A stretch of DNA of 64,000 bases from Virgisporangium aliadipatigenens (GTDB lineage: Bacteria; Actinomycetota; Actinomycetes; Mycobacteriales; Micromonosporaceae): assembly GCF_016863615.1 (NCBI RefSeq), contig NZ_BOPF01000006.1, positions 62,001 to 126,000 of the forward strand, read 5' to 3'. Positions within the stretch are counted from its first letter, which is position 1. Each line of letters opens with the position of its first letter. Under the pieces are notes generated by a model. That model searched no databases. It was not told where the DNA came from and saw only the letters and a program-made list of their open reading frames with translations. A program made the position numbers and the translations under genes. This document shows, piece after piece, positions 57,525-64,000 of this stretch.

Positions 57525-58739
57525 ATGCATGGCGCGAGACACCGGGCCCGGCCGGTCTCCCGACGGTCGGTTCTCGCCGCGGGGGCGGTCACCGTGCTCG
57601 GCACCGGACCCGTCTGGGTCGACGCGGCGCTACCCACGGCGCGGACCCTGGTCCACCCGCCCGTCCCGCCGGCACCCGCCACGCCGCCGGCCCCGTCGCC
57701 CTCGCCGCCCAAGCCGCCGCCGCTCTACGCCGCGCTGCGGATCGTCCGGGAGAACGCGGGCCCGCCGAGCGTTCCGGCGATCGGCTATCCCGACGGGTAC
57801 GGGATCGCGGCGAAGTACCAGACGCCGAGCCGGCGGGAGTTCTACGCGTTCGTCGAGGGGCCCCGCAGCGACGCGGGCATCCCCATGGGGGTGCGCTGGT
57901 CCGGAGAGAAGATCATCGCGATCATCACCGGCGACCGCCGCATCGAACTGGCCCCGGACCCGGCCGATCCGGAGACCATGCGCTTCACGCTGCCGGTCGT
58001 GCGGACCACGCAGGTCGCCGACTCCGGCACCGTGCAGGTGTGGAGCATGATCAGCACCGCCGACTCCGGGCTGGAGTGGCGGGTCGAGCACAACGACGTC
58101 GACCGCGCCGCGGGCTACTGGCAGAAGGTGCCGTGGCCGGTCGCGGAGACCCGTTCGGTGATCAACTACATGGTCGCCGCCGAGGCCTGCCTGTACGACT
58201 CCGGGCTGGTGCAGCGGGCCCGGCAGCGTCAGCACTTCTTCTCGCTCATGGGCTTCGAGACCAACAACACGCTGCACCAGGACAACCCGCCGCACTGGCA
58301 CCTGGCGTACTACCCGGGCAAGAACAACGGCGCGAAGAAGGCGACCGTGCCGCACTACTACCTCGACGGCGCCGGACGGATCACCCGCAACGCGCAGGGC
58401 GTGCAGGGCAGCGGCGAGAAGGTCTACAAGGTCGGGGAGGCCGCGCCGATCTACGACGCCGACGGCGGCCTCGTGCTCACCACCGTCGTGCGCACCGAGG
58501 GCGGCCTCGACCTGCTGACCCCGAACGGACCCGGGTACGCGATCGTGTCGCCGGGGTCGTTCGCCGGGGAGATCCAGGTGCACAAGGACGGGCACCCGTG
58601 GATCTGGGTCTCCAGCGACGACGACGTGCGGGCCGGTGTGCTGCGCACGCGGGTGCGCGACGGCGGCACGATGCGCGAGGAGTACGAACTGCACTACGAC
58701 CCGCTGACCGGCAAGCTGCTGGATCGCCGCAAGCTCTGA
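57525..58739 (+). CDS. Tat-exported protein of unknown function
   Basis: 404 residues. The N-terminus has a twin-arginine signal (PVSRRSVLAAGAVTVLGTGPVWVDAA), then a long Pro/Ala/Ser-rich linker with PPSPPKPPPL (about 40-70). The C-terminal globular part (about 75-404) is rich in Tyr, Trp and His (QDNPPHWHLAYYPGKNNG, NNTLHQ, PHYYLDGAG) and has no family I can name. The proline-rich stalk suggests display away from the membrane. TTGACA at 57487-57492 with a 17-bp spacer to CAGCGT may be its promoter. The last 46 bases overlap the convergent propeller gene. Confidence 0.75.
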   Translation: MHGARHRARPVSRRSVLAAGAVTVLGTGPVWVDAALPTARTLVHPPVPPAPATPPAPSPSPPKPPPLYAALRIVRENAGPPSVPAIGYPDGYGIAAKYQTPSRREFYAFVEGPRSDAGIPMGVRWSGEKIIAIITGDRRIELAPDPADPETMRFTLPVVRTTQVADSGTVQVWSMISTADSGLEWRVEHNDVDRAAGYWQKVPWPVAETRSVINYMVAAEACLYDSGLVQRARQRQHFFSLMGFETNNTLHQDNPPHWHLAYYPGKNNGAKKATVPHYYLDGAGRITRNAQGVQGSGEKVYKVGEAAPIYDADGGLVLTTVVRTEGGLDLLTPNGPGYAIVSPGSFAGEIQVHKDGHPWIWVSSDDDVRAGVLRTRVRDGGTMREEYELHYDPLTGKLLDRRKL

Positions 58740-59623
58740 TCCTCGAGCACCGTCCCGCAGCCGGTCGCCGGCAGCCAGGAGTGGGTGCCGTCCGGCCCCA
58801 TCACGTGGAACCGCCACCGCAGCTGACCGGCCCCGTCGACGGCGTACATCGTGCGGAAACCGCCGGCCTGCACCGTCCGGAACGCGCACTCGCCGCCGGC
58901 CCAGCCGGTGCCGATGTCCTGCGGCAGGCCGCCGTTCGCCCACTCGTCGGTGCGCCGGTCGTACGAGTAGAACCGCATCAGCCCGTCCGGGAGCACGGCG
59001 TAGAACTCGCCCCACGACGCCGTGACGTAGCGGAACTGCCCCCACCCCGCGCCGATCGCCTTGCCGCCCACCGACCACGAGCCGCCCTGCCCGGGAACGC
59101 CGCGGTACTGGTACCACCAGAGCCGGCCGTCCGGCGTTACGCGGTGCACGTCGTTGAGGTCCTCGCGATTGCCGCCGGCGAACAGCATCGTGCTGTCCTG
59201 CCAGCCGTTGCCGATCTTGGTGCCGGTCGGGTTGACCCAGGACTGCGTGCTGTCCCGCCAGTAGTAGCCGTACATGTCGCCGTTGTGCGCGACGGCCAGG
59301 TACAGGTTGTCCCGCGTGCCGTTGACCCCGAACGAGATCACCTGCTTGAACATGTTCCAGCCGTCGCCGCGGTCGTAGCCGGGGCCGAGGTCGGGATCGC
59401 CGTTGGCCCAGTCCTGGTGGTAGTACATGATCAGGTCGCCGGCGGCGGTGATGACGCTGAGGTTGCCGTTCTGGCCGACGAGCAGTTTGTCGCCGGTGCC
59501 GATCGCCGTGCCGGTGACGCCCGGCGCCGGTCGGGCCTGGGCGGCCGCGGCCCGGCCCGGCGCGACGGCCGTCGTCATGAGCGTCAGCGCGGCCACTGCG
59601 AGCGCGATCTTCCTGGTCCGCAT
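58694..59623 (-). CDS. Secreted tachylectin-like beta-propeller protein
   Basis: 309 residues from ATG 59623 (GGGGGAGG seven bases upstream). The signal peptide is MRTRKIALAVAALTLMTTAVAPGRAAAA. About five repeats of 40-50 residues recur with a W/Y-rich core: GDLIMYYHQDWANG, GDMYGYYWRDSTQSW, GRLWWYQYRGVPGQG, GLMRFYSYDRRTDEW, GQLRWRFHVMGPDG. They alternate with IGTGW/IGNGW turns. This is the tachylectin-2 type five-bladed propeller, which binds N-acetylglucosamine in the founding member. It may act as a surface or secreted lectin. Confidence 0.85.
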   Translation of the reverse strand: MRTRKIALAVAALTLMTTAVAPGRAAAAQARPAPGVTGTAIGTGDKLLVGQNGNLSVITAAGDLIMYYHQDWANGDPDLGPGYDRGDGWNMFKQVISFGVNGTRDNLYLAVAHNGDMYGYYWRDSTQSWVNPTGTKIGNGWQDSTMLFAGGNREDLNDVHRVTPDGRLWWYQYRGVPGQGGSWSVGGKAIGAGWGQFRYVTASWGEFYAVLPDGLMRFYSYDRRTDEWANGGLPQDIGTGWAGGECAFRTVQAGGFRTMYAVDGAGQLRWRFHVMGPDGTHSWLPATGCGTVLEDQSLRRSSSLPVSGS

Positions 59624-59745
59624 GTGCGTCCTCCCCCGTGGTGTCGACATGCGGTTCCACTGTCGACGCGGCGGCGCCGGGTTGTCGACGGGACCGACCG
59701 GAATCGGACCGGAGGGCTTTGACAGGAGGCCTTAATCTTGCGCGC

Positions 59746-60144
59746 GTGAGTTGTCAGGTGTGCGGGGGCTTACCCGCGGCTAACGCATCGTTCCGGTCGA
59801 TGGTCACGGTCCTCGTCGGGATGCGCGTCTCGACGCACAAGGGCGTCTACTGCCGGCAGTGCGGGACGGCGCTGTGCCGTCAGCAGACCAAGACCACGCT
59901 CGTCATGGGCTGGTGGGGCGTCCAGGGGTTGGCCGCACCGCTGGTGCTGCTGATGAACCTGTACAGCTTCAACAAGGTCAACCAGCTGCCGCAGGCCGGG
60001 TACGCGTTCGCCCCGGGGACGGGTGGGCCGCACTACGGCCGGCCGCTGGCGCTCGGCACGCCGGTGCTGCGCAGTCCCGCGCTGATCGTTCCGGTGGTGC
60101 TCGTGGTGGCGTTGATCGCGCTGATCGTGGTCGCCAACCGCTGA
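59746..60144 (+). CDS. Small zinc-ribbon membrane protein
   Basis: 132 residues from GTG 59746. Two Cys pairs form a probable zinc ribbon: SCQVCGGLPAA near the start and YCRQCGTALCRQQT near 40. Two hydrophobic helices follow (WGVQGLAAPLVLLMNLY and LIVPVVLVVALIALIVVA). No named family is evident. TAATCT (59733-59738) lies seven bases before the GTG, giving a leaderless start. A longer upstream frame from 59638 has no coding support. Confidence 0.7.
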   Translation: MSCQVCGGLPAANASFRSMVTVLVGMRVSTHKGVYCRQCGTALCRQQTKTTLVMGWWGVQGLAAPLVLLMNLYSFNKVNQLPQAGYAFAPGTGGPHYGRPLALGTPVLRSPALIVPVVLVVALIALIVVANR

Positions 60145-60234
60145 TCCGCGAAAGTTTCCGGCTCGCGTTGAACCGGCGGCCCGGTTCGCCCGTCGTATCC
60201 GGACATCCGCTCCGGTGGATGTCGAGGAGGATCG

Positions 60235-61827
60235 ATGGCGCGCAGGATGTCCGGCCCGGTCAAGATGCTTGCCTGGGCCGCGGTGACGCTCATGGTGACG
60301 AGCATCGGTCCCGCCGCTCTGGCGCGTTCGGAGCGGCGGTCGGCCCCGCCGGACACGGCGCCGTCGGCGGTCGAGGTGCCGCCGGTGGAGCCGCCGGCGC
60401 GGGAGGCCGTCGAGGCGTTCGTCGCGAAGCCGCCCGCGCCGGCTGCCTCGTCGCCGTCCGCGTCGACCGGCGCCGCGCCGCGGGCCCCGATCTGCAACCG
60501 GTACTGCGACGGCCGCGATCCCGCGCTCTCGCCGGGTGACCGTGCGCCGGTGAGCGCCACGCTCTACGGCCGGCGTTTCGTGCTGCACTTCGACGACGCC
60601 GACGGGATGTCGTGGGCCTCCCTGGACACCGGGAATCCGGGCGACCAGGTGTGGCTGGACCGATCGTTCGACGGCGGAAGGAGCTGGACCGAGGTCACCC
60701 GGGCGACCGTCCCGACCGGCTCGCGCACGACGCGGACCTCGATGTGGAACGTCGACGACTGGACCAACCGCGGCGTCGGCGCCACCCGCGCGTGCGGCAA
60801 GGCGGGCGACCGCGCCGAGGTGATGTGCACGGCGTGGGCCCGCACGACGTGGAACGCGGCGGACCGGCGCTCGGCGGCGATCACCGCCCTGATGCAGTTC
60901 TACGACCAGTCGACCGGCCGCTTCGCGACGACCGGCTGGTGGAACACGGCCAACGCGCTCACCGCCGTCATCGACAACATCCGGGTCAGCGGCATGAACA
61001 GCTACCGCTACGCCGTCGACAACACGTACACGAAGAACATCAACGCCTACGGCGGCAACTTCACCAACGAGTACATCGACGACGTCGGCTGGTGGGCGAT
61101 GGCCTGGATCAAGGCCTACGACCTGACCGGCGACGCGAAGTACCTCACCACGGCGCGCGCCGGCGCCGACTACATGGCCCGCTACTGGGACAACACGTGC
61201 GGCGGCGGCGTCTGGTGGAGCACCGCGAAGACGTACAAGAACGCCATCGCCAACAGCCTGTACATCCAGGTGAACGCCGCGCTGCACAACCGGATCGGCG
61301 GCGACACGACCTACGTGCAGCGGGCCCGGGCCGGCTGGACCTGGTTCCAGGGCGTCGCGATGATCAACAGCTCGTCGCTGGTGGTCGACGGGATCAGCCT
61401 GACCACCTGCCGCGGGAGCAACCCGGCCACGTGGTCGTACAACCAGGGCGTGCTGCTGGCCGCGCTCACCGAGCTGAACCGCGCGACCGGTGACGCCGCC
61501 GCGCTGAGCACCGCGCGCCGCATCGCCGACGCCGCGACGACGAGCGGTTCGCTCAACACCAACGGCATCCTGCGCGACTCGTGCGAGAACGGCGACTGCG
61601 GCGGCGACGGCCCGTCGTTCAAGGGGGCGCACGTGCGCGGCCTCGCCCAGCTCAACGCGGCCCTGAGCGATCACCCGTACACGGCGTACCTGCGCCGGCA
61701 GGCCGACACCGCGTACGCGAACGACCGCACCCCGTTGGACACCTACGGGCTGCGCTGGGCCGGGCCGGTGGATCGGACCGACGCGGCCCGCCAGCAGAGC
61801 GCCGCCGACCTGATGAACGCCGCCTGA
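60235..61827 (+). CDS. Secreted GH76-family alpha-1,6-mannanase
   Basis: 530 residues. A signal or anchor (about 1-31, hydrophobic [19 protein letters not shown]) and a Pro/Ala/Ser-rich linker (about 33-85) precede a small Cys-containing beta-segment (about 86-190) and then the GH76 catalytic domain (about 195-520). The twin catalytic aspartates are in [23 protein letters not shown]. Other family blocks are [31 protein letters not shown] and [25 protein letters not shown]76 enzymes cleave alpha-1,6-mannan of fungal walls or mannosylated glycoconjugates. Ribosome site GAGGAGG. It is followed by an ABC importer that may take up the released manno-oligosaccharides. Confidence 0.92.
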   Translation: MARRMSGPVKMLAWAAVTLMVTSIGPAALARSERRSAPPDTAPSAVEVPPVEPPAREAVEAFVAKPPAPAASSPSASTGAAPRAPICNRYCDGRDPALSPGDRAPVSATLYGRRFVLHFDDADGMSWASLDTGNPGDQVWLDRSFDGGRSWTEVTRATVPTGSRTTRTSMWNVDDWTNRGVGATRACGKAGDRAEVMCTAWARTTWNAADRRSAAITALMQFYDQSTGRFATTGWWNTANALTAVIDNIRVSGMNSYRYAVDNTYTKNINAYGGNFTNEYIDDVGWWAMAWIKAYDLTGDAKYLTTARAGADYMARYWDNTCGGGVWWSTAKTYKNAIANSLYIQVNAALHNRIGGDTTYVQRARAGWTWFQGVAMINSSSLVVDGISLTTCRGSNPATWSYNQGVLLAALTELNRATGDAAALSTARRIADAATTSGSLNTNGILRDSCENGDCGGDGPSFKGAHVRGLAQLNAALSDHPYTAYLRRQADTAYANDRTPLDTYGLRWAGPVDRTDAARQQSAADLMNAA

Positions 61828-61866
61828 TCATCTGTTCCGCACGCTCCGGGCACCTGGAGTAAGCGC

Positions 61867-61938
61867 GTCGAAGCGGTTCGACAGACTGGTTGACATCCCG
61901 ATGATCGGTTCGTAACTTGACTGTCGAACCGCTTCGAC
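61867..61938. promoter_or_regulatory. Two mirror-image operators flanking the importer promoter
   Basis: Operator 1 GTCGAAGCGGTTCGAC (61867-61882) and operator 2 GTCGAACCGCTTCGAC (61923-61938) are exact reverse complements of each other. Each is a GTCGAA-N4-TTCGAC inverted repeat. They lie 40 bp apart, one on either side of the promoter at 61890-61918. Operator 2 extends to CTGTCGAACCGCTTCGACAG. Confidence 0.85.
61890..61918 (+). promoter_or_regulatory. Sigma-70-type promoter of the mannan importer genes
   Basis: TTGACA (61890-61895), a 17-bp spacer and TAACTT (61913-61918). One of the best consensus promoters in the window, about 100 bp before the binding-protein GTG. Confidence 0.8.
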
Positions 61939-62025
61939 AGCGCCTCACCAGCGCAGGGTCGACTCCGCACCACGACGCTCCACCCCACCCCCTGTGCAGC
62001 AACACCACCCCCGGAGGAGCACAAC

Positions 62026-63318
62026 GTGTTCACCAGAACGCGCACGGTCGCCGTGGCCGTCGCGCTGGCTCTCGCCGCCGTCGGCCTGGTCGGCTGCGGC
62101 GACGACGACAGCGGCGACGACGCCAAGACGCTGAAGCTGTGGCACTACGAGAGCGAGAACAGCGCCATGGGGATCGCCTGGGCCAAGGCGATCGAGCAGT
62201 TCAAGGCGTCCCACCCCGGCGTCGAGGTCGTGTTCGAGGCGAAGAGCTTCGAGCAGATCCGCCAGAGCGCCAACATGATCCTCAACTCCAAGGATGCGCC
62301 CGACATCATGGAGTACAACAAGGGCAACGCCAGCGCCGGCCTGCTGTCGAAGCAGGGGCTGCTGACCGACCTGAGCGACGAGGCCGACAAGCGCGGCTGG
62401 AGCAGGTCGCTCAACGCCGGGCTCGCCACGACCGCGAAGTACGACAAGCGCGGCGTCATGGGCGGCGACAGGTGGTTCGGTGTGCCCAACTACGCCGAGT
62501 ACGTCGAGGTCTACTACAACAAGGACCTCTTCGCGAAGCACAACGTGGCCGTCCCGACCACGCTCGAGCAGTTCACGGCCGCGATGGACACGTTCAAGGC
62601 GGCCGGGGTGACGCCGCTGGCGATGGGCGGTGCCGAGTACCCGGCCCACCAGCTCATGTACCAGCTCGCGCTGACCAAGGCCGACCGGTCCTGGGTCGAG
62701 GACTACCAGCTGTACAAGAAGCCGGTGGACTTCAAGGGTCCACAGTGGACGTACGGCGCGACGACGTTCGCGGACTGGGTGGCGAAGGGCTACGTCGACA
62801 AGAACACCACCGGCCTCAAGGCCGAGGACATGGGGCTGTCGTTCATCCAGGGCAAGGCGCCCATCATGGTCTCCGGCAGCTGGTGGTACGGCCGCCTGGT
62901 CAAGGAGGCCAGCGGGTTCCAGTGGGGCACGTTCCTCTTCCCCGGCACGAAGCTGCACCTCGGCTCGGCCGGCAACATGTGGGTCGTTCCCGCGAAGGCG
63001 AAGGCGAAGAAGCTCGCCTACGACTTCATCGACATCACGCTCAAGCCGGAGATCCAGAACCTGCTCGGCAACTCGGGCGGCATCCCGGTCGCGGCCGACG
63101 CCGCGGCGATCACCGACCCGAAGAGCAAGGAACTGATCGCCAACTACGCCGCCATCGGTGACGGGTTCGCGTTCTATCCGGACTGGCCGGCCCCGGCCTA
63201 CTACGACGTGCTGGTCGCCGGCACGCAGAAGCTGATGAACGGCACGGCCACGCCCGCGCAGGTGCTCGACGAGATCGCCAAGCCGTACGACGAGGCCGCC
63301 AAGAACGTCGGCAAATGA
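62026..63318 (+). CDS. Extracellular sugar-binding lipoprotein (SBP family 1)
   Basis: 430 residues. The signal peptide ends in a lipobox, LALAAVGLVGCGDDD (Cys near 25). Binding-protein blocks: KTLKLWHYESENSAMGIAWAKAIEQFKASHPGVEVVF, then DAPDIMEYNKGNASAGLLSKQGLLTDL, FGVPNYAEYVEVYYNKDLFAKHNVAVPTTLEQF, and GSWWYGRLVKEASGFQWGTFLFPGT. It binds oligosaccharide for a CUT1 importer; following a GH76 gene, alpha-1,6-manno-oligosaccharide is a reasonable guess. GTG start with GGAGGAG upstream. It overlaps the permease by four bases. The palindrome at 62738 encodes GPQWT. Confidence 0.92.
   Translation: MFTRTRTVAVAVALALAAVGLVGCGDDDSGDDAKTLKLWHYESENSAMGIAWAKAIEQFKASHPGVEVVFEAKSFEQIRQSANMILNSKDAPDIMEYNKGNASAGLLSKQGLLTDLSDEADKRGWSRSLNAGLATTAKYDKRGVMGGDRWFGVPNYAEYVEVYYNKDLFAKHNVAVPTTLEQFTAAMDTFKAAGVTPLAMGGAEYPAHQLMYQLALTKADRSWVEDYQLYKKPVDFKGPQWTYGATTFADWVAKGYVDKNTTGLKAEDMGLSFIQGKAPIMVSGSWWYGRLVKEASGFQWGTFLFPGTKLHLGSAGNMWVVPAKAKAKKLAYDFIDITLKPEIQNLLGNSGGIPVAADAAAITDPKSKELIANYAAIGDGFAFYPDWPAPAYYDVLVAGTQKLMNGTATPAQVLDEIAKPYDEAAKNVGK
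62738..62750. repeat. GTCCACAGTGGAC motif copy 9
   Basis: Inside the binding-protein gene, read as Gly-Pro-Gln-Trp-Thr. Confidence 0.8.
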
Positions 63319-64000
63319 CCGCAGCGACACGCTCCCCGGCCGCGCGCGCGTCGCGCGGTCGGGGCGGCTACGGGCTCTTCCTGCTGCCCGGCGCCCTCCT
63401 GGCCACCGTGGTGATCGTGGTCCCGCTCGTGTCCACGCTCGGGATCAGCTTCACCGAGTGGACCGGCGTGGGAACGCCCGAGTTCGTCGGCGTCGACAAC
63501 TACACGAAGCTGTTCCAGGACGAGAACTTCTGGGCCTCGTTCCAGAACATCCTGCTGATCGTCGTCGCCATGGCGGTCGTTCCGACCCTGTTGGGACTGG
63601 TGCTCGCCGCGCTGCTGTTCGACTTCGTCGGCCCCCGCCTCGGGGACCGCTTCGCCAGGATCCTGCGCAACGGCTTCTACCTGCCGCAGGTGCTGCCGCT
63701 GGCGGTGACCGGCATCGTGTGGGGCTGGATCCTGCACCCGCAGTACGGCGCGCTCAACTCGATCCTGGACAAGGTCGGCCTCGGAACGCTGGCCCGCAAC
63801 TGGCTCGGTGACGAGGCGTACGCCATCTACAGCGTCATGGCCGTGATGGTGTGGGTGCAGATCGGCTACCCCGTCGTGATGTTCATGGCCGGGTTGCAGC
63901 GGGTCGACCCCGAGCTGTACGAGGCGGCCTCGATCGACGGGGCGACCTGGTGGCAGCGGTTCAGCCGGATCGCGGTGCACCAGATCAAACCGGAGATCTA
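63315..64000 (+). CDS. CUT1-class sugar ABC transporter permease (MalF-like), cut by window end
   Basis: The first 228 codons of a permease. The first helix is GLFLLPGALLATVVIVVPLVSTLGISFTEW. Later comes NGFYLPQVLPLAVTGIVWGWILHPQYGALN. The EAA loop is present, DPELYEAASIDGATWWQRFSRIAVHQIKP. ATG 63315 overlaps the binding-protein stop (ATGA). A second permease and possibly the regulator of the GTCGAA-type operators should follow beyond the window. Confidence 0.9.
   Translation, partial: MTAATRSPAARASRGRGGYGLFLLPGALLATVVIVVPLVSTLGISFTEWTGVGTPEFVGVDNYTKLFQDENFWASFQNILLIVVAMAVVPTLLGLVLAALLFDFVGPRLGDRFARILRNGFYLPQVLPLAVTGIVWGWILHPQYGALNSILDKVGLGTLARNWLGDEAYAIYSVMAVMVWVQIGYPVVMFMAGLQRVDPELYEAASIDGATWWQRFSRIAVHQIKPEI

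Noticed and set aside
57386..57712. Upstream extension of the histidine kinase
   Set aside because: The extra residues show no membrane or sensor pattern and overlap the divergent promoter and the Tat signal region of the next gene.
1..64000. tRNA, rRNA, riboswitch or CRISPR loci
   Set aside because: Nothing in the intergenic gaps has cloverleaf, rRNA or spaced-repeat features that I could recognise by eye. A covariance-model scan would be needed to exclude small RNAs.

Overview
This window is a high-G+C chromosomal segment from an actinomycete. The strong third-codon G/C bias, ECF/SigE-type sigma factors, Tat and lipobox exported proteins, a SNF2 helicase/SWIM pair, a GH76/GH43/PA14/ricin-lectin secretome and many apparently leaderless genes fit a saprophytic filamentous actinomycete. 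A Micromonosporaceae-like organism is my inference, because no rRNA or core marker is present. I see no rRNA, tRNA, CRISPR array, prophage or intact insertion sequence.

Layout. 1-3.9 kb: a partial serine hydrolase, a secreted M64 peptidase and a DUF3455 protein. 3.9-11.9 kb: a minus-strand operon for cell-surface glycosylation (GtrA flippase, GT-C transferase, a fused double GT2 transferase), led by a secreted GSDH-type dehydrogenase with five PA14 repeats. 12.2-15.8 kb: a DUF1345 / zinc alcohol dehydrogenase / SRPBCC operon and an unknown membrane protein. 16-19.7 kb: SNF2 helicase plus SWIM protein. 20.1-29.1 kb: a nine-kilobase catabolic operon (ROK regulator, ribose-type ABC importer, Gfo/Idh/MocA dehydrogenase, secreted ThuA-DUF1080-ricin fusion, TIM-barrel isomerase). 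It reads as an oxidative 3-keto-glycoside pathway and ends at a strong terminator.

29.1-34.3 kb is a patchy, less G+C-rich accessory zone: a decayed receiver, IS256 and IS3-like remnants, an amidohydrolase, a lectin fragment, a GNAT enzyme and an ECF sigma with a SnoaL-like tail. 34.3-37.3 kb is a tight cassette of XRE regulator, ImmA/IrrE metalloprotease, MAB_1171c-like membrane protein and helical-repeat protein. 37.4-39.2 kb is a sigma factor with a beta-propeller membrane partner. 39.3-44.1 kb holds a universal stress protein, an APC permease and a STAND-like NTPase/WD40 protein.

44.1-50.2 kb is a xylan-type locus (LacI regulator, MalFG-type permeases, binding protein, GH43) with CGAAASTTTCG operators. 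50.2-57.4 kb has an AHSA1/MFS pair, a stress protein, an acyl-CoA dehydrogenase/TetR pair sharing an operator, an FAD monooxygenase and a two-component system. 57.5-60.1 kb has a Tat-secreted unknown protein, a tachylectin-like propeller and a zinc-ribbon membrane protein. 60.2-64 kb is a GH76 mannanase followed by an ABC importer under a promoter flanked by two mirror-image operators.

Two genome-scale patterns stand out. An 11-13 bp near-palindrome, GTCCACWGTGGAC, occurs nine times inside unrelated genes and in all three codon phases. At least nine genes carry a TANNNT -10 hexamer 6-7 nt before the start codon, the signature of leaderless transcription.
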